The notes under the pieces: model-generated
Databases searched by the model: none
What the model was told of the DNA's origin: nothing
The model's input: only the letters and a program-made list of their open reading frames with translations
Source: Stercorarius parasiticus
Lineage: Eukaryota; Chordata; Aves; Charadriiformes; Stercorariidae
Assembly (NCBI GenBank): GCA_013396915.1
Contig: VWZL01004605.1
Location: forward strand, 307,257 to 371,256
DNA: 64,000 nucleotides
Reading direction: 5' to 3'
Program-made: the position numbers and the translations under genes
Shown: positions 12,430-24,433 of the stretch, piece by piece
Layout: each line of letters starts with the position of its first letter
How positions within the stretch are numbered: position 1 is the first letter of the stretch

Positions 12430-13480
12430 GTCAGTTTTCACTCATTCAGCGTTGTGCTGACATGTTTCTATAGCTTTAATAATTGATTCTTTCCATGAAA
12501 TATACCCTGATGCATTAAGAGGCAGCAATGGCATCCCTTCTCAGCATTAAATTTGACATACTAAGCAAGCCAACGCTTTCAGGCTCCTCTTATAAGTGAA
12601 ACTCTCTCTTCCCCTCATTATTGGTTTCCGTGAGCATGTCCTATATTTCTGTATGAAATCTGTGGATTTATACATGCGTCCAGGGTTTCTGTCTCACTTA
12701 AACCCACTGTGTATTAACTCTAGTCAGGCTGGGTCCAAAAATCTTAAGTCTTTCTGCAGGACACTCTGAGCTCAATAGTATATCTATGTGGTCCAACACT
12801 TCCCAGAAGCGTTACCCCTGGACACTGAATCCCTGGAGATGTCAGACTTACTGCTTAGGTGTTAAACATGTGCTATGCATATGTGCAGCAAGTCTGAAGA
12901 GCTGCAAAACTTTCAATTCAGTGCACACATATCTTTTCACCGCATGTAGGTCTACTTGGGAAATTTGGGGAGGAATAGGGCAGTTCTCCATCTCATTAGC
13001 ATCCTTTACCTGTTTCCAACTTGAATGAGCAGAGGTGATGGTGACTGAACACATTAACTGCATGCACCATATTTGCAGTAACTCACCTAATACAGTTTCT
13101 GGTTACCTTTAACTTGTCCAAATCCCAGTGTTGTCTCAGAGTCCTCCAAAACTGAGATGCATTCAGATCTCTCTTTCTGTATTCAACTGAAGGGCATGCA
13201 GTTCATTAAAAAATATTGTTATTAATATTCGGTGTCCAAATGAACTTCTGACATTCTCATCTTTCACTACATGCTTGATGCAATTCCAGATTTGTGCCAC
13301 TAGCAAATTTCATTAACACAGCAAATTTTTTCAACAAGGTCACTAACTGAATATATTAAATAAACTATTATTTCTTTCTTCTTATCTAGTCCCTTATAGT
13401 TTTGCATTAGCTCTCCAACCTAACTGAGGATTCCTGTTACAGACTTCTAATTCATTTTAATTGCAAAGTAATTTCTAAAA
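12430..13480 (-). mobile_element. Old CR1/L3-like RT fragment, about 1 kb
   Basis: Minus strand, heavily decayed. NSLFNIFS (rc of 13346-13369) matches the LFNIFIND motif of CR1 RT. About 36 nt downstream KFASGTNLE (rc of about 13284-13310) stands where KFADDTKLG is expected, so the catalytic DD is lost. Toward lower coordinates, text such as ctcctcttataagtgaaact and ctcttcccctcattatt (12,580-12,630) matches the C-terminal RT segment in the correct order. This suggests a single insertion with small gaps. The edges and the 12,640-13,080 interior are uncertain. Confidence 0.65.
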
Positions 13481-14215
13481 AAAACCCCAGTCTGATGCTT
13501 CTGAGTGTCTGGTATCATTTTACCTTGTCAGTATAGATAAGTATGCTATCTGTACTACTTTTGAATTTATTTCTTAAATTGCCGCATTGTTCCGATGGGA
13601 CAAAATTCTCAGAGGATGAAAATTCAAACTAGTACTATGGTACATTAATAAAAAATACGGTCTGTATTTTTCATGGTATGGATGAAGATGAAGTAAGTGT
13701 CTTCAAAAATAGTTTTTCAAAAATCTTGTTCATAGCATCACTGTATTTGTTGTCTGGATGTTTTCATGGAAGTAAACATTTTCAGATCAAATTGAGAGAG
13801 CCTTTTTTTTTCCTTACAGACACAGTGACTGCTTTGACTTTTAAAAGCCCTCTGCATTGATCAGCTCACCTTCCTCTGGAAACATTACAAACAAATTAAA
13901 GTGAGAAAAAACACTTTTGAAGTGTTGAATTTGAGACTCAATACATGAGAAAACAGGGTAGAGAAGTGGGTCACACAGGATAAGACTCACACCCAGAAGC
14001 TCTTGTTCAAATGTGTGTACCTTTTGGTGAGTCAATTACAAAATCTTTGGTTTTAAAGGTTACTGCTACTATGATTTACAATAAAAGAGCATTATTAGTG
14101 GTAAGCAGGGAGCACTACTTTAGTAATGTCTCACTCCATCCGGCTAAACTCTGCTTAAATCACTGTAGCCTTAAGCACTCTTGAACTAGTTTGATAAACA
14201 TGGTTTTAATATAAG
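13481..14215. other. Unique noncoding sequence
   Basis: Nothing recognisable; AT-rich, with only short chance frames. Confidence 0.6.
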
Positions 14216-14282
14216 CCAGGATTGGACAACAGCAAATCAGTGCCAGAGCTTGAAAAATAACCCAAGACTACTGGCCCTCAAG
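14216..14282 (+). mobile_element. MIR-like SINE core relic
   Basis: The run caaatcagtgccagagcttg followed by aaaaataacccaagactact and ggccc follows the MIR core (agtggcagagctgggaat, then gaacccaggactcctgg) with scattered mismatches. It lacks the tRNA-like head and the LINE-like tail. It is short and old, so the assignment is tentative. Confidence 0.45.
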
Positions 14283-14655
14283 TATACATGCTAATTAATG
14301 CAAACATTTCCTCTCTCATCCAGGAAGTTAGGACTGCATTTCACACAAAATGAAAGCAAAGGGGGTTTGTGTGCTGTTTTACTAACCTGCATCTTGTAAA
14401 CATTAGTTGCAATTGTACTTTTAGTATAAATTCCAGATTGCAGAGATCACTGCTCTCAGTCAGATACTTTTCTGATTCATTGATGTGTTTTGCTTTTCCT
14501 GGCTTTGTATTAAGGGAATTATGCCTCACTGAGTTGTGTAACAAGGATTGGGAGCTGCTCCTTGGCTAAAGCAACGCTCACGCAAAGATACTCAGCCCCA
14601 GTAAAGCTGCTTTAAGTCTGCCAACTAACCAACAGCACTTTTCTTCTGCTTTTTC

Positions 14656-14700
14656 TTTTTTTTTTTTTTTCATTGGCTATGAACGGTCATTTATTGTCTC
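14656..14700 (-). other. Retrocopy-like 3' end: AATAAA then A15
   Basis: On the minus strand an AATAAA signal (rc of 14690-14695) is followed 19 nt later by an uninterrupted A15 (T15 at 14656-14670). This is the layout of a polyadenylated transcript's 3' end. The sequence upstream on that strand contains an unrecognised frame ending HPGYFYYPQENPSCQED* at 14,705. No target duplication was found, and a hAT-like relic lies just upstream, so a chance arrangement is possible. Confidence 0.35.
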
Positions 14701-14795
14701 CAGTTCAGTCCTCCTGACAGGAAGGGTTTTCTTGAGGATAATAGAAATAGCCAGGGTGTCTGAGCCTCTGTTGGGCTTCTTCATAACAGTCTAAA

Positions 14796-14927
14796 TCAGT
14801 GCTTTTCAAACTGTTTTCATTTTGTAACAACTCCCTGAATATCTTCAAGGGGAGGTGCAAGTCTCTGTGTAATAAATTTAAGCCTCCTGAGAAGATGCCC
14901 ACCACAGACTAGTTGAGAAACTCTTCA
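14796..14927. mobile_element. hAT-like nonautonomous DNA transposon relic
   Basis: The segment opens with cagtgcttttcaaac and closes with agttgagaaactctt, resembling the CAGTGxTTxTCAA / TTGAGAAxCACTG ends of hAT-type MITEs. The inside (ggggaggtgcaagtctctg) fits such a repeat in other amniotes. The termini pair poorly now, and no 8-bp duplication could be confirmed. Confidence 0.4.
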
Positions 14928-16430
14928 GGAGACCTCTGGGGTTGCAAGCTGAGAATAGCTGTCCAGACCGTAAGTCTTATATGTGAACTTACATCAATAT
15001 CTAGAGCATTTTCAATACAAGGTTTGAGATGGGTGAAGTATTTCCAGTGATAATTTTGCATTTTTTGATTAAAAAGCCTGTCCTCTCTTAATGTTATTTC
15101 TGATACACTAAAACTTTTGCTTCGTCAAATTATTTACTAGCACAGTGGTGAGATCAGAAATTTCCAATGATATCAAGCCTTTCATTTCTAAATACACTTG
15201 TCACCTTCTGAGCTTTTGAATTTGTGGGAAGAAGAGTGGAAAGAACAAAGTACAGTCTAAATTATGGTGAGGTGGAAGAAACATTCCTTTCTTAGATGAT
15301 GCACCTACCTGAGAAAAATTAAGGGAATTTTCCTGTTTTCTGGGTATGAACAGCTGTCACATAAATGAGGCAGCCTGCAGCACCAGTTACTCACCACAAG
15401 TAAATCTTGTGTTTCCACAGCCAGGTAGAAGCGTGCAATGGTATTTCACTGTACCTACACACACAGCTCTTTGTGGGTGAGTCAATAACCCTGTGTGTTT
15501 TTCTAACCTTTTCTCCCACCCAAAGAGCAGATGAGTAACTTCTCTGTTCTGTCATGGGGAAATAGGGTGGTGAGGACATCTCTGTGTCAGACAAGTCCCA
15601 GGCTGGGAAAGGAGAGGACTTTGTAGCCAAGGGTGAGGGGGGAACAGTTGTTTCCTTTTCAGGCTGAAGTTTTCCTGGGATCAATCACACATGTTCTAAG
15701 GTGATAATTCAGAAAAGTTTCAGGTATTCCTAAAGACTAGAGGAAAGTCCTAAAAAGAGGGCTCCAAGGGTAGATTCTTGTATAGACTGAGTTATTTTCA
15801 AAAGATCACCAATTATTTCCATTCCTAAGCGTACAGATTTGGAAACCTAATTTAAGTCACTGGTTTTTGATTATGGTAACCTGGAAGATTAATAATTGTC
15901 CTTTTGGAAAGTAACTGTCAGTCTCACTGCCATGTAAGAATACTGTTAGAAGGTTGATTATGTTTTCAGGAGCTGAGAAAGTCAAATTTGTCTCAATTGA
16001 TACTGTTTTACCTTTCTTTTTCCATGAAGTCAGAGGTTTAGTTTTCTTTCTGTAGAAAGTGACCTCAAAAAAAGTGGAAACTTGTTTTCTGCTTTAGAGA
16101 TTTGACTTCACAAGCAAGGGAATCCATCTACTCTGCATCGAATATACGCATTATAGACAGAATTATTCTGAGAGGTAGGGGATGTGTTGTTCTGAAATCA
16201 CTCATTATGTAATGAAAAATATCAAAATGATCAATACTTCCAACAAAGACATATACCAAAACTCTCATATAGTCACCAAAAGCCTGTCAGGGACACTGTT
16301 TAAATTTTTCCATTTCTACGAGGTTTGCAGTCTAATGAGTTTTTGCGATATCTGTCTATTACATGAGTAGTGGAGGTTCCTGAGTGCGTCAGGGTGAGAT
16401 TTATGTGGTTCTGGACCTGCTAGAGCAAGA
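14928..16430. other. Unique noncoding sequence
   Basis: No gene or repeat recognised. The longest minus-strand frame (15391-15684, 97 codons) resembles nothing known. Confidence 0.55.
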
Positions 16431-16861
16431 ATGTGCTTTGTCTCTGATACATTCACAATCCTCTACTGGCTTCCAGTTAGCTTTCATCCACATGGTCATC
16501 CAAACCTCAAAAGATATAAACTGATTTTAGGGAGCCTGAAATCATTTCTGTTTCAACAGCCTCCTCCTGCCTCCCTCATTCATTGCACACAACTTGCCCA
16601 CACCAGGATCAGCATACACGGTTCCTACGATGCCACATTTGCAATGCAAATCTCCAGAGTGCACCCTTACAGACCCTAACATACTCAGCCACCAACTCTG
16701 GAAGATCCCTTTAGAACAATGGGGATAAAAATGCCCGGAGATCCACCTCCTGAAGAATACATCTATTTCTTGAAAAAAAAGACAAAAACATCCTACGTCA
16801 CTTACAATGATCTAGAGAAGGCTCACCAGTATAGCGGATATGATATAAAAGCCTGAGAAAG
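16431..16861 (+). other. Nearly open frame of 143 codons, unidentified
   Basis: One frame runs from ATG at 16431 to TGA at 16859-16861 with a single TAA at 16677-16679. The first part contains TILYWLPVSF, which recalls the LHWLPV motif of L2-type LINE proteins. The part after the stop is lysine- and tyrosine-rich (KMPGDPPPEEYIYFLKKK) and matches nothing I know. It could be an L2 relic, an old pseudogene or chance. No start context, splice site or tail supports a gene. Confidence 0.2.
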
Positions 16862-19800
16862 AAAGATGTACACAGGTGTAGGTTGTATAAGCATCAAGTG
16901 GAGGTGTCCTTCAAGTCTTATGCACATTTATGCTTTTACACAGCTTTAGTGCCATTCATCTAATCAATCTGACTGACCAAAGAGTGAAATTATTGCCATA
17001 TACAGTGCTGACACAATCCTCAGTTGTGCATATGTACCTTAGCAAAAAGTCCATGGAATGTTATGGTGTGAAAACAAAGTTGTAGGAATCAACCAAATCT
17101 TGCTTAATTGCTGGGAGCTGAGAGCAGAATTAGATTATGTCAGGACGTCTTTATGCTGCGCACCCATACTTATCTAGTTGAATGCTGCCTAAGCAGCAAT
17201 CAAAACCTTCTGGAATTGCTTCCAATATGTTAAGGAATGTTGAACAGAGAAGCTATTTGGTGATAGGTCATTCTTGTGTGGAAGGAGGCATAATAGGAGT
17301 GGGGAATACTGTGATGGCCAGCAGAGAAAGTGAAATCCAGGGTACACTGTAATTGTCTTACAACTGGGGTAGGAGTGCTGGGAGAGAAGAGAGGAGGAGG
17401 AAGAGGTAATGAAAGAGGTCACGTTCAAAATTACCATCCTCTCTGAAATCAAGCCTGGAAAACTTGGTAACCAAAGAGTAGAAACTCCTTTTTTTTTTTG
17501 TCTGCTCAGTGTCTCTGTGAGAGACCTGTGAGGCAGGGATTTTAGTTAATTATTTTTGCAGGAGGGAGCAGGGAGGAAATTGAGAGGGATTTGCATTCTG
17601 TTCTTTGTTGCTTTCAGACGCAGCATGATGTTTTGTTTATCTAAGTGCTGATGGTCAGAGAGGGAAACAGAAGCCTTAATCTGAGGAGAAGATAAACCAT
17701 TACCTATTTCAACGCCAATGCTTTTTTAAATTTTCCTTGACTCCAGCTATTTTTCGTTTCCATGGACAGGGATTACGGAGTAACACAGTCTCGCAGAAAG
17801 TTGATTTTTCATCTCCCAGAGTTAAAATAAGCAAAGATCACACTCTGGTAGAATGGCAGGTCTGTGCTAAGGCTACTTGTCCCCAGAAGACCATCATGCG
17901 TTAAGCAGTGGATATGTTCTTTGCTATTGACTGGAGAATGAAAGTGAAATATAGGCACTATAAATGACCTGAGCTGATGAAGTATTAGAATTACTCACTT
18001 AGCCAACCAAACCTGTACTTCTTCTCCACCCTAAAGTCCAAATAAGGACTCCATTGTACAAATGTTCTAAAGTCCTTTTATCAATAATTTAATGCCTCAC
18101 AAAATTAGACTTATATTTGGTCCTTGTTGGGTGCTTCTAGTCCCCCAACAGAGGGATGTGAGTGACTGTGGTAAAAAGTGCTCTTCCAGATCATGAAGGT
18201 TGTTATTGTAAATAAACCCAGATTCTTGTAAGTTCCTCTCCGCCTAGACTTATTTATAACCTCACAAAACCAGCTTTTCCTCACGACATGCCGCACAGTA
18301 GAATATTTGGTTATGCTTTGGTGAGTTACATACTGAAGTAGATCAATATTATGCCATTTGATGATGGTAAAATGTCACGTGTAGTTTTCTGTTGAAGATT
18401 TATAGGAAATTATCAGAAACATCAGAGCATCCATTTCCATCCTCTCACCCTTTTTCAAATGCAATATTTTTCCTAAAAGATATTTTTTTTCCACAGTGAG
18501 TCCTAGAAGCTTCTCCTTTCATCATCTAAACAACTCTTTCTCACAAAAGACGTTTTCTTCATTCCAAAATTAGAGAGGCTTGTGAGGGGCAGGAAGGGAA
18601 TTTTTATTTGTAAGAAATAATTTGTTTGAGTTTCCTTTTATGAATGACAATGAAGTGTTGAGATTCAGGGCAGGAATTAAGGAAACATTTTTTCCCAGCA
18701 CCACTTCCATTGTCAGCATCACCCAGCACTGAAGCTGATTATAGAAGGGGATGGAATTTCTGACTTATTTTCAGCCTACAAAATTTCAGCCAATTCTTTC
18801 CCCTAACTTTCCAGCCACCCATAGCAACATTTAGCAAATGTATTCTGTTTTGATTTTCACTGAACTATGTCACAGACTCTAAAAACGTAGGTTAATTGAA
18901 TAATCCTGAGCATGTATTCTGGTCTATCGAGTTATTATTTACATTGTTCTATGGCATTATTTTTTTTCTCGTGCCCTGTGTTGCAGCTAGTGAAAAATCT
19001 TAAGCATTGATAAATGTTAAATGGCTTTTTATGTTAATCACCTAGGTTTTTTTCAGCCCTGCAGCTTCTGTAAATTTGTGTTCTAACCATATTGAGTGGA
19101 GGAAACAGCTAACCCCTGAGTATGTTAGGTTTTCCTGTTCTAAGCAGGTTTGAAACCGATTAGCTTTTAAAGCCACAATAGTAAAAGCTGAAAACATGTT
19201 CAACTGGAGAACAAGAACTACTTCTTACGGATCAGTTCCAAGAATGTTTTCACTTTGTGTTACCTGACTGTTGTACAATATCAGGTCAGTTAGGTTTCCG
19301 AAGAATAACAGTTTTCTGCTTTCATCTATAGCTAAAATTAAATTAAAAAAAAAAAAAAAAAGAGAAAAACAGAGTAGCTCAAAAATTAAACACATGATGT
19401 CAGATAGTATCTAAGTATTTGTTGATAAAATGCAGTGGTTATCAGAACCCTGTTTTGTTCATCGTTATCTATTTTACTTTGCTTGATTAAAATTGTGTTT
19501 TCAAAAAATGTCCATTTAAAAGGAACTTCTATAAATGCTCCCTTTTTTTGTAGTAATGAGTTTTAACACAACTCTGAAGCCTGGAGCCATGCAAAATGTT
19601 GATACTGAAGGTCAAAAACAGGAAATGCTCCTCTGATTTCAGTGTTATGACCAACATATCTGATTCAGAGCAAAACTGATTAATGATTTGTCATCACAAC
19701 AACTTTCAATGGAATCTCCTGTGTTCAATTACATTTCAAAGGGCTCATGTTCAGATCTGAAATCCAAGAAAATGTTATCACAGACAATTGTTCTTTGAAA

Positions 19801-19958
19801 CAGTTCTCTGTCATTAACTTCTGATTCTTATGTGTCATCAGCAATAGTTTTTTACTGACTCAAATTCTTCTACTGATACCCATCGAGAGCCACATACAGA
19901 ACAGAGCGATCAAGATACTGAGTGGTCTCATCAATGGTAGCCACCACTGAAAGTAAAA
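16862..19958. other. Unique noncoding sequence with A17 tract
   Basis: No gene recognised. An A17 tract lies at 19345-19361 without a nearby polyadenylation signal, so it is read as a simple homopolymer. Confidence 0.55.
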
Positions 19959-19979
19959 GGGTTTTTTAAGAAAAAACCC
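19959..19979. repeat. Perfect 9-bp stem hairpin (GGGTTTTTT/AAAAAACCC)
   Basis: GGGTTTTTT, then AAG, then AAAAAACCC: perfect arms around a 3-nt loop. The low-complexity arms make chance plausible. Confidence 0.5.
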
Positions 19980-21946
19980 AAAACAGTTGGGATTAATATT
20001 AATTTCCATGAAAATGAAGAAAATTACTATTACAAGATTTTTGCATTTCTTATAATCTGGTTTATCATCTGCTTTTAATTTTGCACATACACAAGGTGTT
20101 ATATGGACCAGAGATGGCAGACTCACTTAACAAGACCTTGTTTTGTGTGAATAAAATATATGCTGTAATTCAGGCTTGGATGGATAAAAGGTTTGAAAGC
20201 TTTTAGTAAAAAACTGAAAGGAAAAGTTAAGACACTGTGATAAGATCTATATACGTGATGCAATTGCTGCTAACAGATTAATGCTTCCTTTCCTGCAGAT
20301 ATCACACTCACACTCACATACAGAGGGAAGTGCTAATGTGTCTAAATACATGATTTTAATTAACTGCTCACAAACACTGCGCAGGCCTCTGACAGGCTCC
20401 TTATATCTGCAGCACATCCACGACCTTCTTAGCAATGGTGATTGCATCTGGGGGCCAAATTCTGGTGAGCATAGGTTTTAAGTGCCTTATAACCCTTGCA
20501 AGCACAGGATGCTTTCCACATGTAAATATGCTGGTGGGAAAGAAAGCCCTTGTGTGTGCTACAAGCAGGAATGTGTGGGACATTGATGAAGCCTTGAATT
20601 CAGATTCTAATCATTATGTGACCAGGAGCACTGATCCAAGAACTGAGCAACTTAGAGAAATTATTTTGTCTTACGGCATCCATACAACAGACAGAGACAG
20701 TGAAATTCCTATCATCTACTCCTTGATTTTTGCTGCACATAAGACCATAAGTGCCATATCTAGTGTACGAATTGTTCCTGTGCTACCACCACAGTTCCAA
20801 AGGAGCTCGAAATGACCTAATCATTTCTTCATTGCCCATGTGGGCAATGACATCACAGGCCGTGAGTTACCTCAACACGACATCGCACATTGACTTCTGT
20901 GTATCCTGTAGCTCTCTGGTAAATTAAACTTTCTCTAGTACAAGAGCCCTGGCTCTTACATTTACTCCTGTAATAAAGTAACTGCGCTTGATAGGGCAGC
21001 CCCATCTACCCTGCGGTTTGTAGTCAAAATATATCATGATTGTTCCCCATGCTGTGATTTTTCATGTGTGTTTTGTACTCTCTCAAGTACTTACAAGTTT
21101 TGGAGGACTGAGATTTTTTTCACTTTTTTCTTCCAGTGATTGATCCCAAGGTAGCCAGAAGGTTTAAGGGCCTCAACCTATTTTAGCACAGAGAAGAGAC
21201 GGGGAATGGGGACTTAATCCCTGCACTAGGGGAAGGTGGTTATTCCAATACCACAATGCTAGTAGAAACTCTCCAAGCTCTCATATTTCTATTGCTATGG
21301 CGTAAGACTGTGAAAAAAAAACCATTTTTGCTCACACACAAAGCTGGTAAAAAATTCATATTTTCGAGTCTTATTATAACATGTCAAAAGCTTAAATAGG
21401 CACAATAAACTCCAGTACTTTCTTTGCAGGTAGTTATTGTCAGTGGACTCTGCATTGCCCAAAACCAGTAAGTACAAGTACAGAACGGGTATGGGAAAAA
21501 CACACACCAAGGCACATGTTTGGCACATTTCAGGTCAGTTGGAGGAGATACCATACACAAGGCTCCATCACTGACTAGGAGGCTTTTGAAAATAGGGTAC
21601 CGTTGTATGACATACTTCCCAACCTCAGTTTAGCGCTGGACCTACTTCTTTCCCTGTTACACCTCCAATCGTCTAACCAGCTAACAAGCGTAAGAGAGGT
21701 TGTGGTGCTGCAGTGCAAATGCGTGAATTATGGGCCTACTTCTGGTGGGAACAGGAAGTAGGAGTCATCTCAGTCTCCCTCTGTGAGACTTGACAACTGT
21801 TGCAGGCAGTCTGACGTGTGAAAGGACAGAGGCAGTTACTTGGCAGGAGAAATGAACTGATCAAAAGAAGCACTGATTTTCCTCTGCTGCTCGTACAGTT
21901 AATGTTTCAGACTTCGTACAAAGGCTCCCACAGCAGCCAGAACACA
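19980..21946. other. Unique noncoding sequence
   Basis: A 126-codon frame (20435-20815) exists but shows no family motif. A near-perfect 20-bp palindrome (20830-20849) lies just past its stop. Confidence 0.5.
20830..20849. repeat. 9-bp stem palindrome (CATTGCCCA/TGGGCAATG)
   Basis: The arms CATTGCCCA and TGGGCAATG are exact reverse complements around TG. A CRE-like tgacatcac follows directly. Nothing indicates a terminator or transposon end. Confidence 0.5.
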
Positions 21947-21985
21947 TCTCTCTCTCTCTCTGTATATACATATATATATATATGN
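21947..21985 (+). repeat. (TC)n(TA)n microsatellite ending at an N
   Basis: A TC run (21947-21960) passes into a TA-rich run (21963-21983), and a single undetermined base sits at 21985. The N probably marks an assembly or consensus ambiguity caused by the repeat. Confidence 0.9.
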
Positions 21986-24120
21986 TGCCTAAGACACCCT
22001 TTTTGTCTGTGAAAGGAAGTGTTTGAATTAGAAGGAGATTCTTCCAAGGATAAAGCATCAGGGACAAATTTATACATAGCAGTAGAAACTGCTCTCTGAA
22101 CTTCATATAGGAAGGAGTCTGAGATGCAGATTTTATAAACAGACCCCTTTGGATCTCTAAAGAGAGGATTTGAAAAGTCAAACACATCCAGGCCATGCCT
22201 ATAAAAGTAAAAATTACACTGCCCAGAGCCTTTTAAGCAACAGACTTATTTCAAACAACAGAATAGTATGGCTGTTACTCTTTTTCTTTCTCTCTCTCTC
22301 CCTCTCTCCATGTAGACACACATTGGCAAAACTAACCCCTGACTAAAGATGCTGTTAGTTCAGAGATTTTATCCATTACAGCTGTAAGACCCATGGCTGA
22401 AACCTTTAATGAGAGGGCAACCCATTAATAGTTGCTGCTGAGTAGTAAGACAGGCAAGTCAGATGTCCAGAGACAAAGGCCCCTTCCCTTCACTTAGCAA
22501 AAGGAATGAACTGGATGGGCCAGGCATCAATCGCCTGTCACTAAAGGAACAGTTTGGGTGACTTTTCTTCCATTAGTGAAATAAATGAAATTCATTCACC
22601 TGAAAATGAATAGGGAAAAGAATCATATACAGGATTCTGGAAATGGACAGTTATTGCAACCTGCATTGGATAGAGACTACAGAGAGCAAAAGACAAAGGG
22701 TACTGGAAGGGTCTGCCCAGGAGGAAGGCCCTTCTGTGGGGAGGGTGTAGGATCCTGTATGCCACTAATTGTTTGTAAAAGGACTGGAATGTTGCAGGAC
22801 TTGTTGGGATGAGTGACGGCAAGATGAAACAGGGTGGCAAGCAGCAGTAGTGATGTCTGGCAGTAGTCAGCAAAATAGCAACCATAAACAGCAGGTACCA
22901 GAAAGCCGTCATAGAAACTAGTTTTATGGTCAGCATCATAGAAAGGAGTTTTGGTCTTATCTTTATTACATAGGCCAGAGTTGGGAGTTTCACCTGCAAT
23001 ACAAGGAGTTTGACTTAAGCCCTTTGAGCTCAGTTTGCAAATGTTCAAGTACGAGTGCCCTGAGAGTGGTTTTGAGTCTCTGGGTTTGTATTTGGGCTCT
23101 GAAGCAGCTATGGTTTAAGTATCCAAAGAAATAGACAGTGACTACATGAACACTTCTCTGCTTTGCCTCCAAATCACTGTGTAAGTGTGCAATTAAGAGT
23201 TTAAAATAAAAGATTATATTTATACAGGAAGAACTCTTGGTAGGACTCACAAGGAGTGTAAGAACAGTTCCTGGGAGTAAAAAGATTTTCTTTGCTGCCA
23301 CTGTTGTATATCTGTCTCTACTTTTGGCCATGGCAGAACTAGTGAGGGCATTGCTGCAGTATTGACTTGTCGCTAATGCTGCTAGTGACTCTGTAGACTG
23401 TGGAGCAGAATGAGTTAATTTGCAGAGGGGAAAAACTGCTGCAAATTCCCTTTTCCTTTCTCACTTGCTCTCTTTTGTTTCCAGGTGATTGGGCAGAGCA
23501 CTGTAAGTGGGATATGTAAACTCAAAATTGGTTGAGAAAGATGCAGATGAAGTCTGTGGGGTCTCCAAGTTTTATTGATCATACCCACACTATATATCTT
23601 TGCCTATCCAAAGTCCTGGCCATGCCATGGAGCAGGAGATGAAGACATGAAATGCAACCTCTGATGAAACCCCAGGACCTATGAGTTTTTCCCAGCCACT
23701 TTAAGGAAATCTTCCTTTCATAGTTCCTCCAACCCAAACAGCTCTGTTTTTCCTAGCACGGGGGGAGCTAGAGATGTCTATAAGTAAACATGGCCAGAAC
23801 TGGAGATGTTCCTCCCGCAACCAAATCAGATTCCTGTAACATATCACTAGTCACTCTTGAAATCTTTAGCGCACATCACCTTTTTATTCTGCAATGCACC
23901 TGGAGAATATATATATGACTTGACTGCTTCTGTGTCCTGACAGCTTCACCAGCTCACAGGAAGAGTGAGCCAACGAAAAAAAGTTCACAGGTCTTCAGGA
24001 GGAACATAACCACTTTCCTCCGCAGGTTTGGGTTTGGGGTTTTTTTTTTCCCACTAGATATATTTCAAAAAAAAGAAAATTTTACAAGTGTTCCAATGGC
24101 TTAACTAACTTCTGCCCCTC
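21986..24120. other. Unique noncoding sequence with a CT-rich tract
   Basis: A pyrimidine tract (22280-22309, mainly CT) is the only simple repeat. Minus-strand frames at 22592-22999 (135 codons) and 22677-23048 resemble no known protein and overlap each other. I treat them as chance. Confidence 0.5.
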
Positions 24121-24155
24121 CTCCAGAAGACAGCAAGGGTTAAGGATACATGGCC

Positions 24156-24433
24156 TTGGCCACTTGTCAGATTTGGCATACTACAGCCAACAGCTGGTGG
24201 AGGCAGTTAATTAGTCCTGCACCCTGCTCAAAGTTCAGCCTTTATTGGCAGGAAAAAGCAGGCTGCACCAGCCTTCTCCCCTCTTTCAATTAACAAAGGC
24301 CTGTGCCATCAGATTACCTTGGCAACGTGCCACGGCATCCGTGTCATTTGCCTGCCTGAGCTTTGCCATGGCAACCAGAAAGCCAACCTTGCCAAAGCAG
24401 CATCTGGTCTATGGGTGGCAGATTACCTGCCAA
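24156..24433. promoter_or_regulatory. Dense NFI half-site cluster with RFX-like palindrome
   Basis: Eight exact TTGGC/GCCAA half-sites fall in 278 bp: 24156, 24173, 24186, 24245, 24319, 24382, 24391 and 24429. One forms a near-consensus full NFI site, TTGGC-N5-GCCAC (24319-24333). TTGCCATGGCAA (24363-24374) is a perfect palindrome matching the RFX X-box core. CAATTAACAAAGG (24288-24300) joins a homeodomain-like site to a SOX/LEF-like site. The block is more GC-rich than its surroundings. This composition suggests an enhancer or other conserved noncoding element; no gene next to it shows what it would control. Binding is inferred from motifs only. Confidence 0.35.

Noticed and set aside
20435..20815. 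126-codon open frame
   Set aside because: No domain, signal or family motif, no splice or tail evidence, and overlapping frames on the other strand. It is within chance for 64 kb.
22592..23048. Two overlapping minus-strand frames of 135 and 123 codons
   Set aside because: They overlap in different frames and neither resembles a protein. Hydrophobic runs come from base composition.
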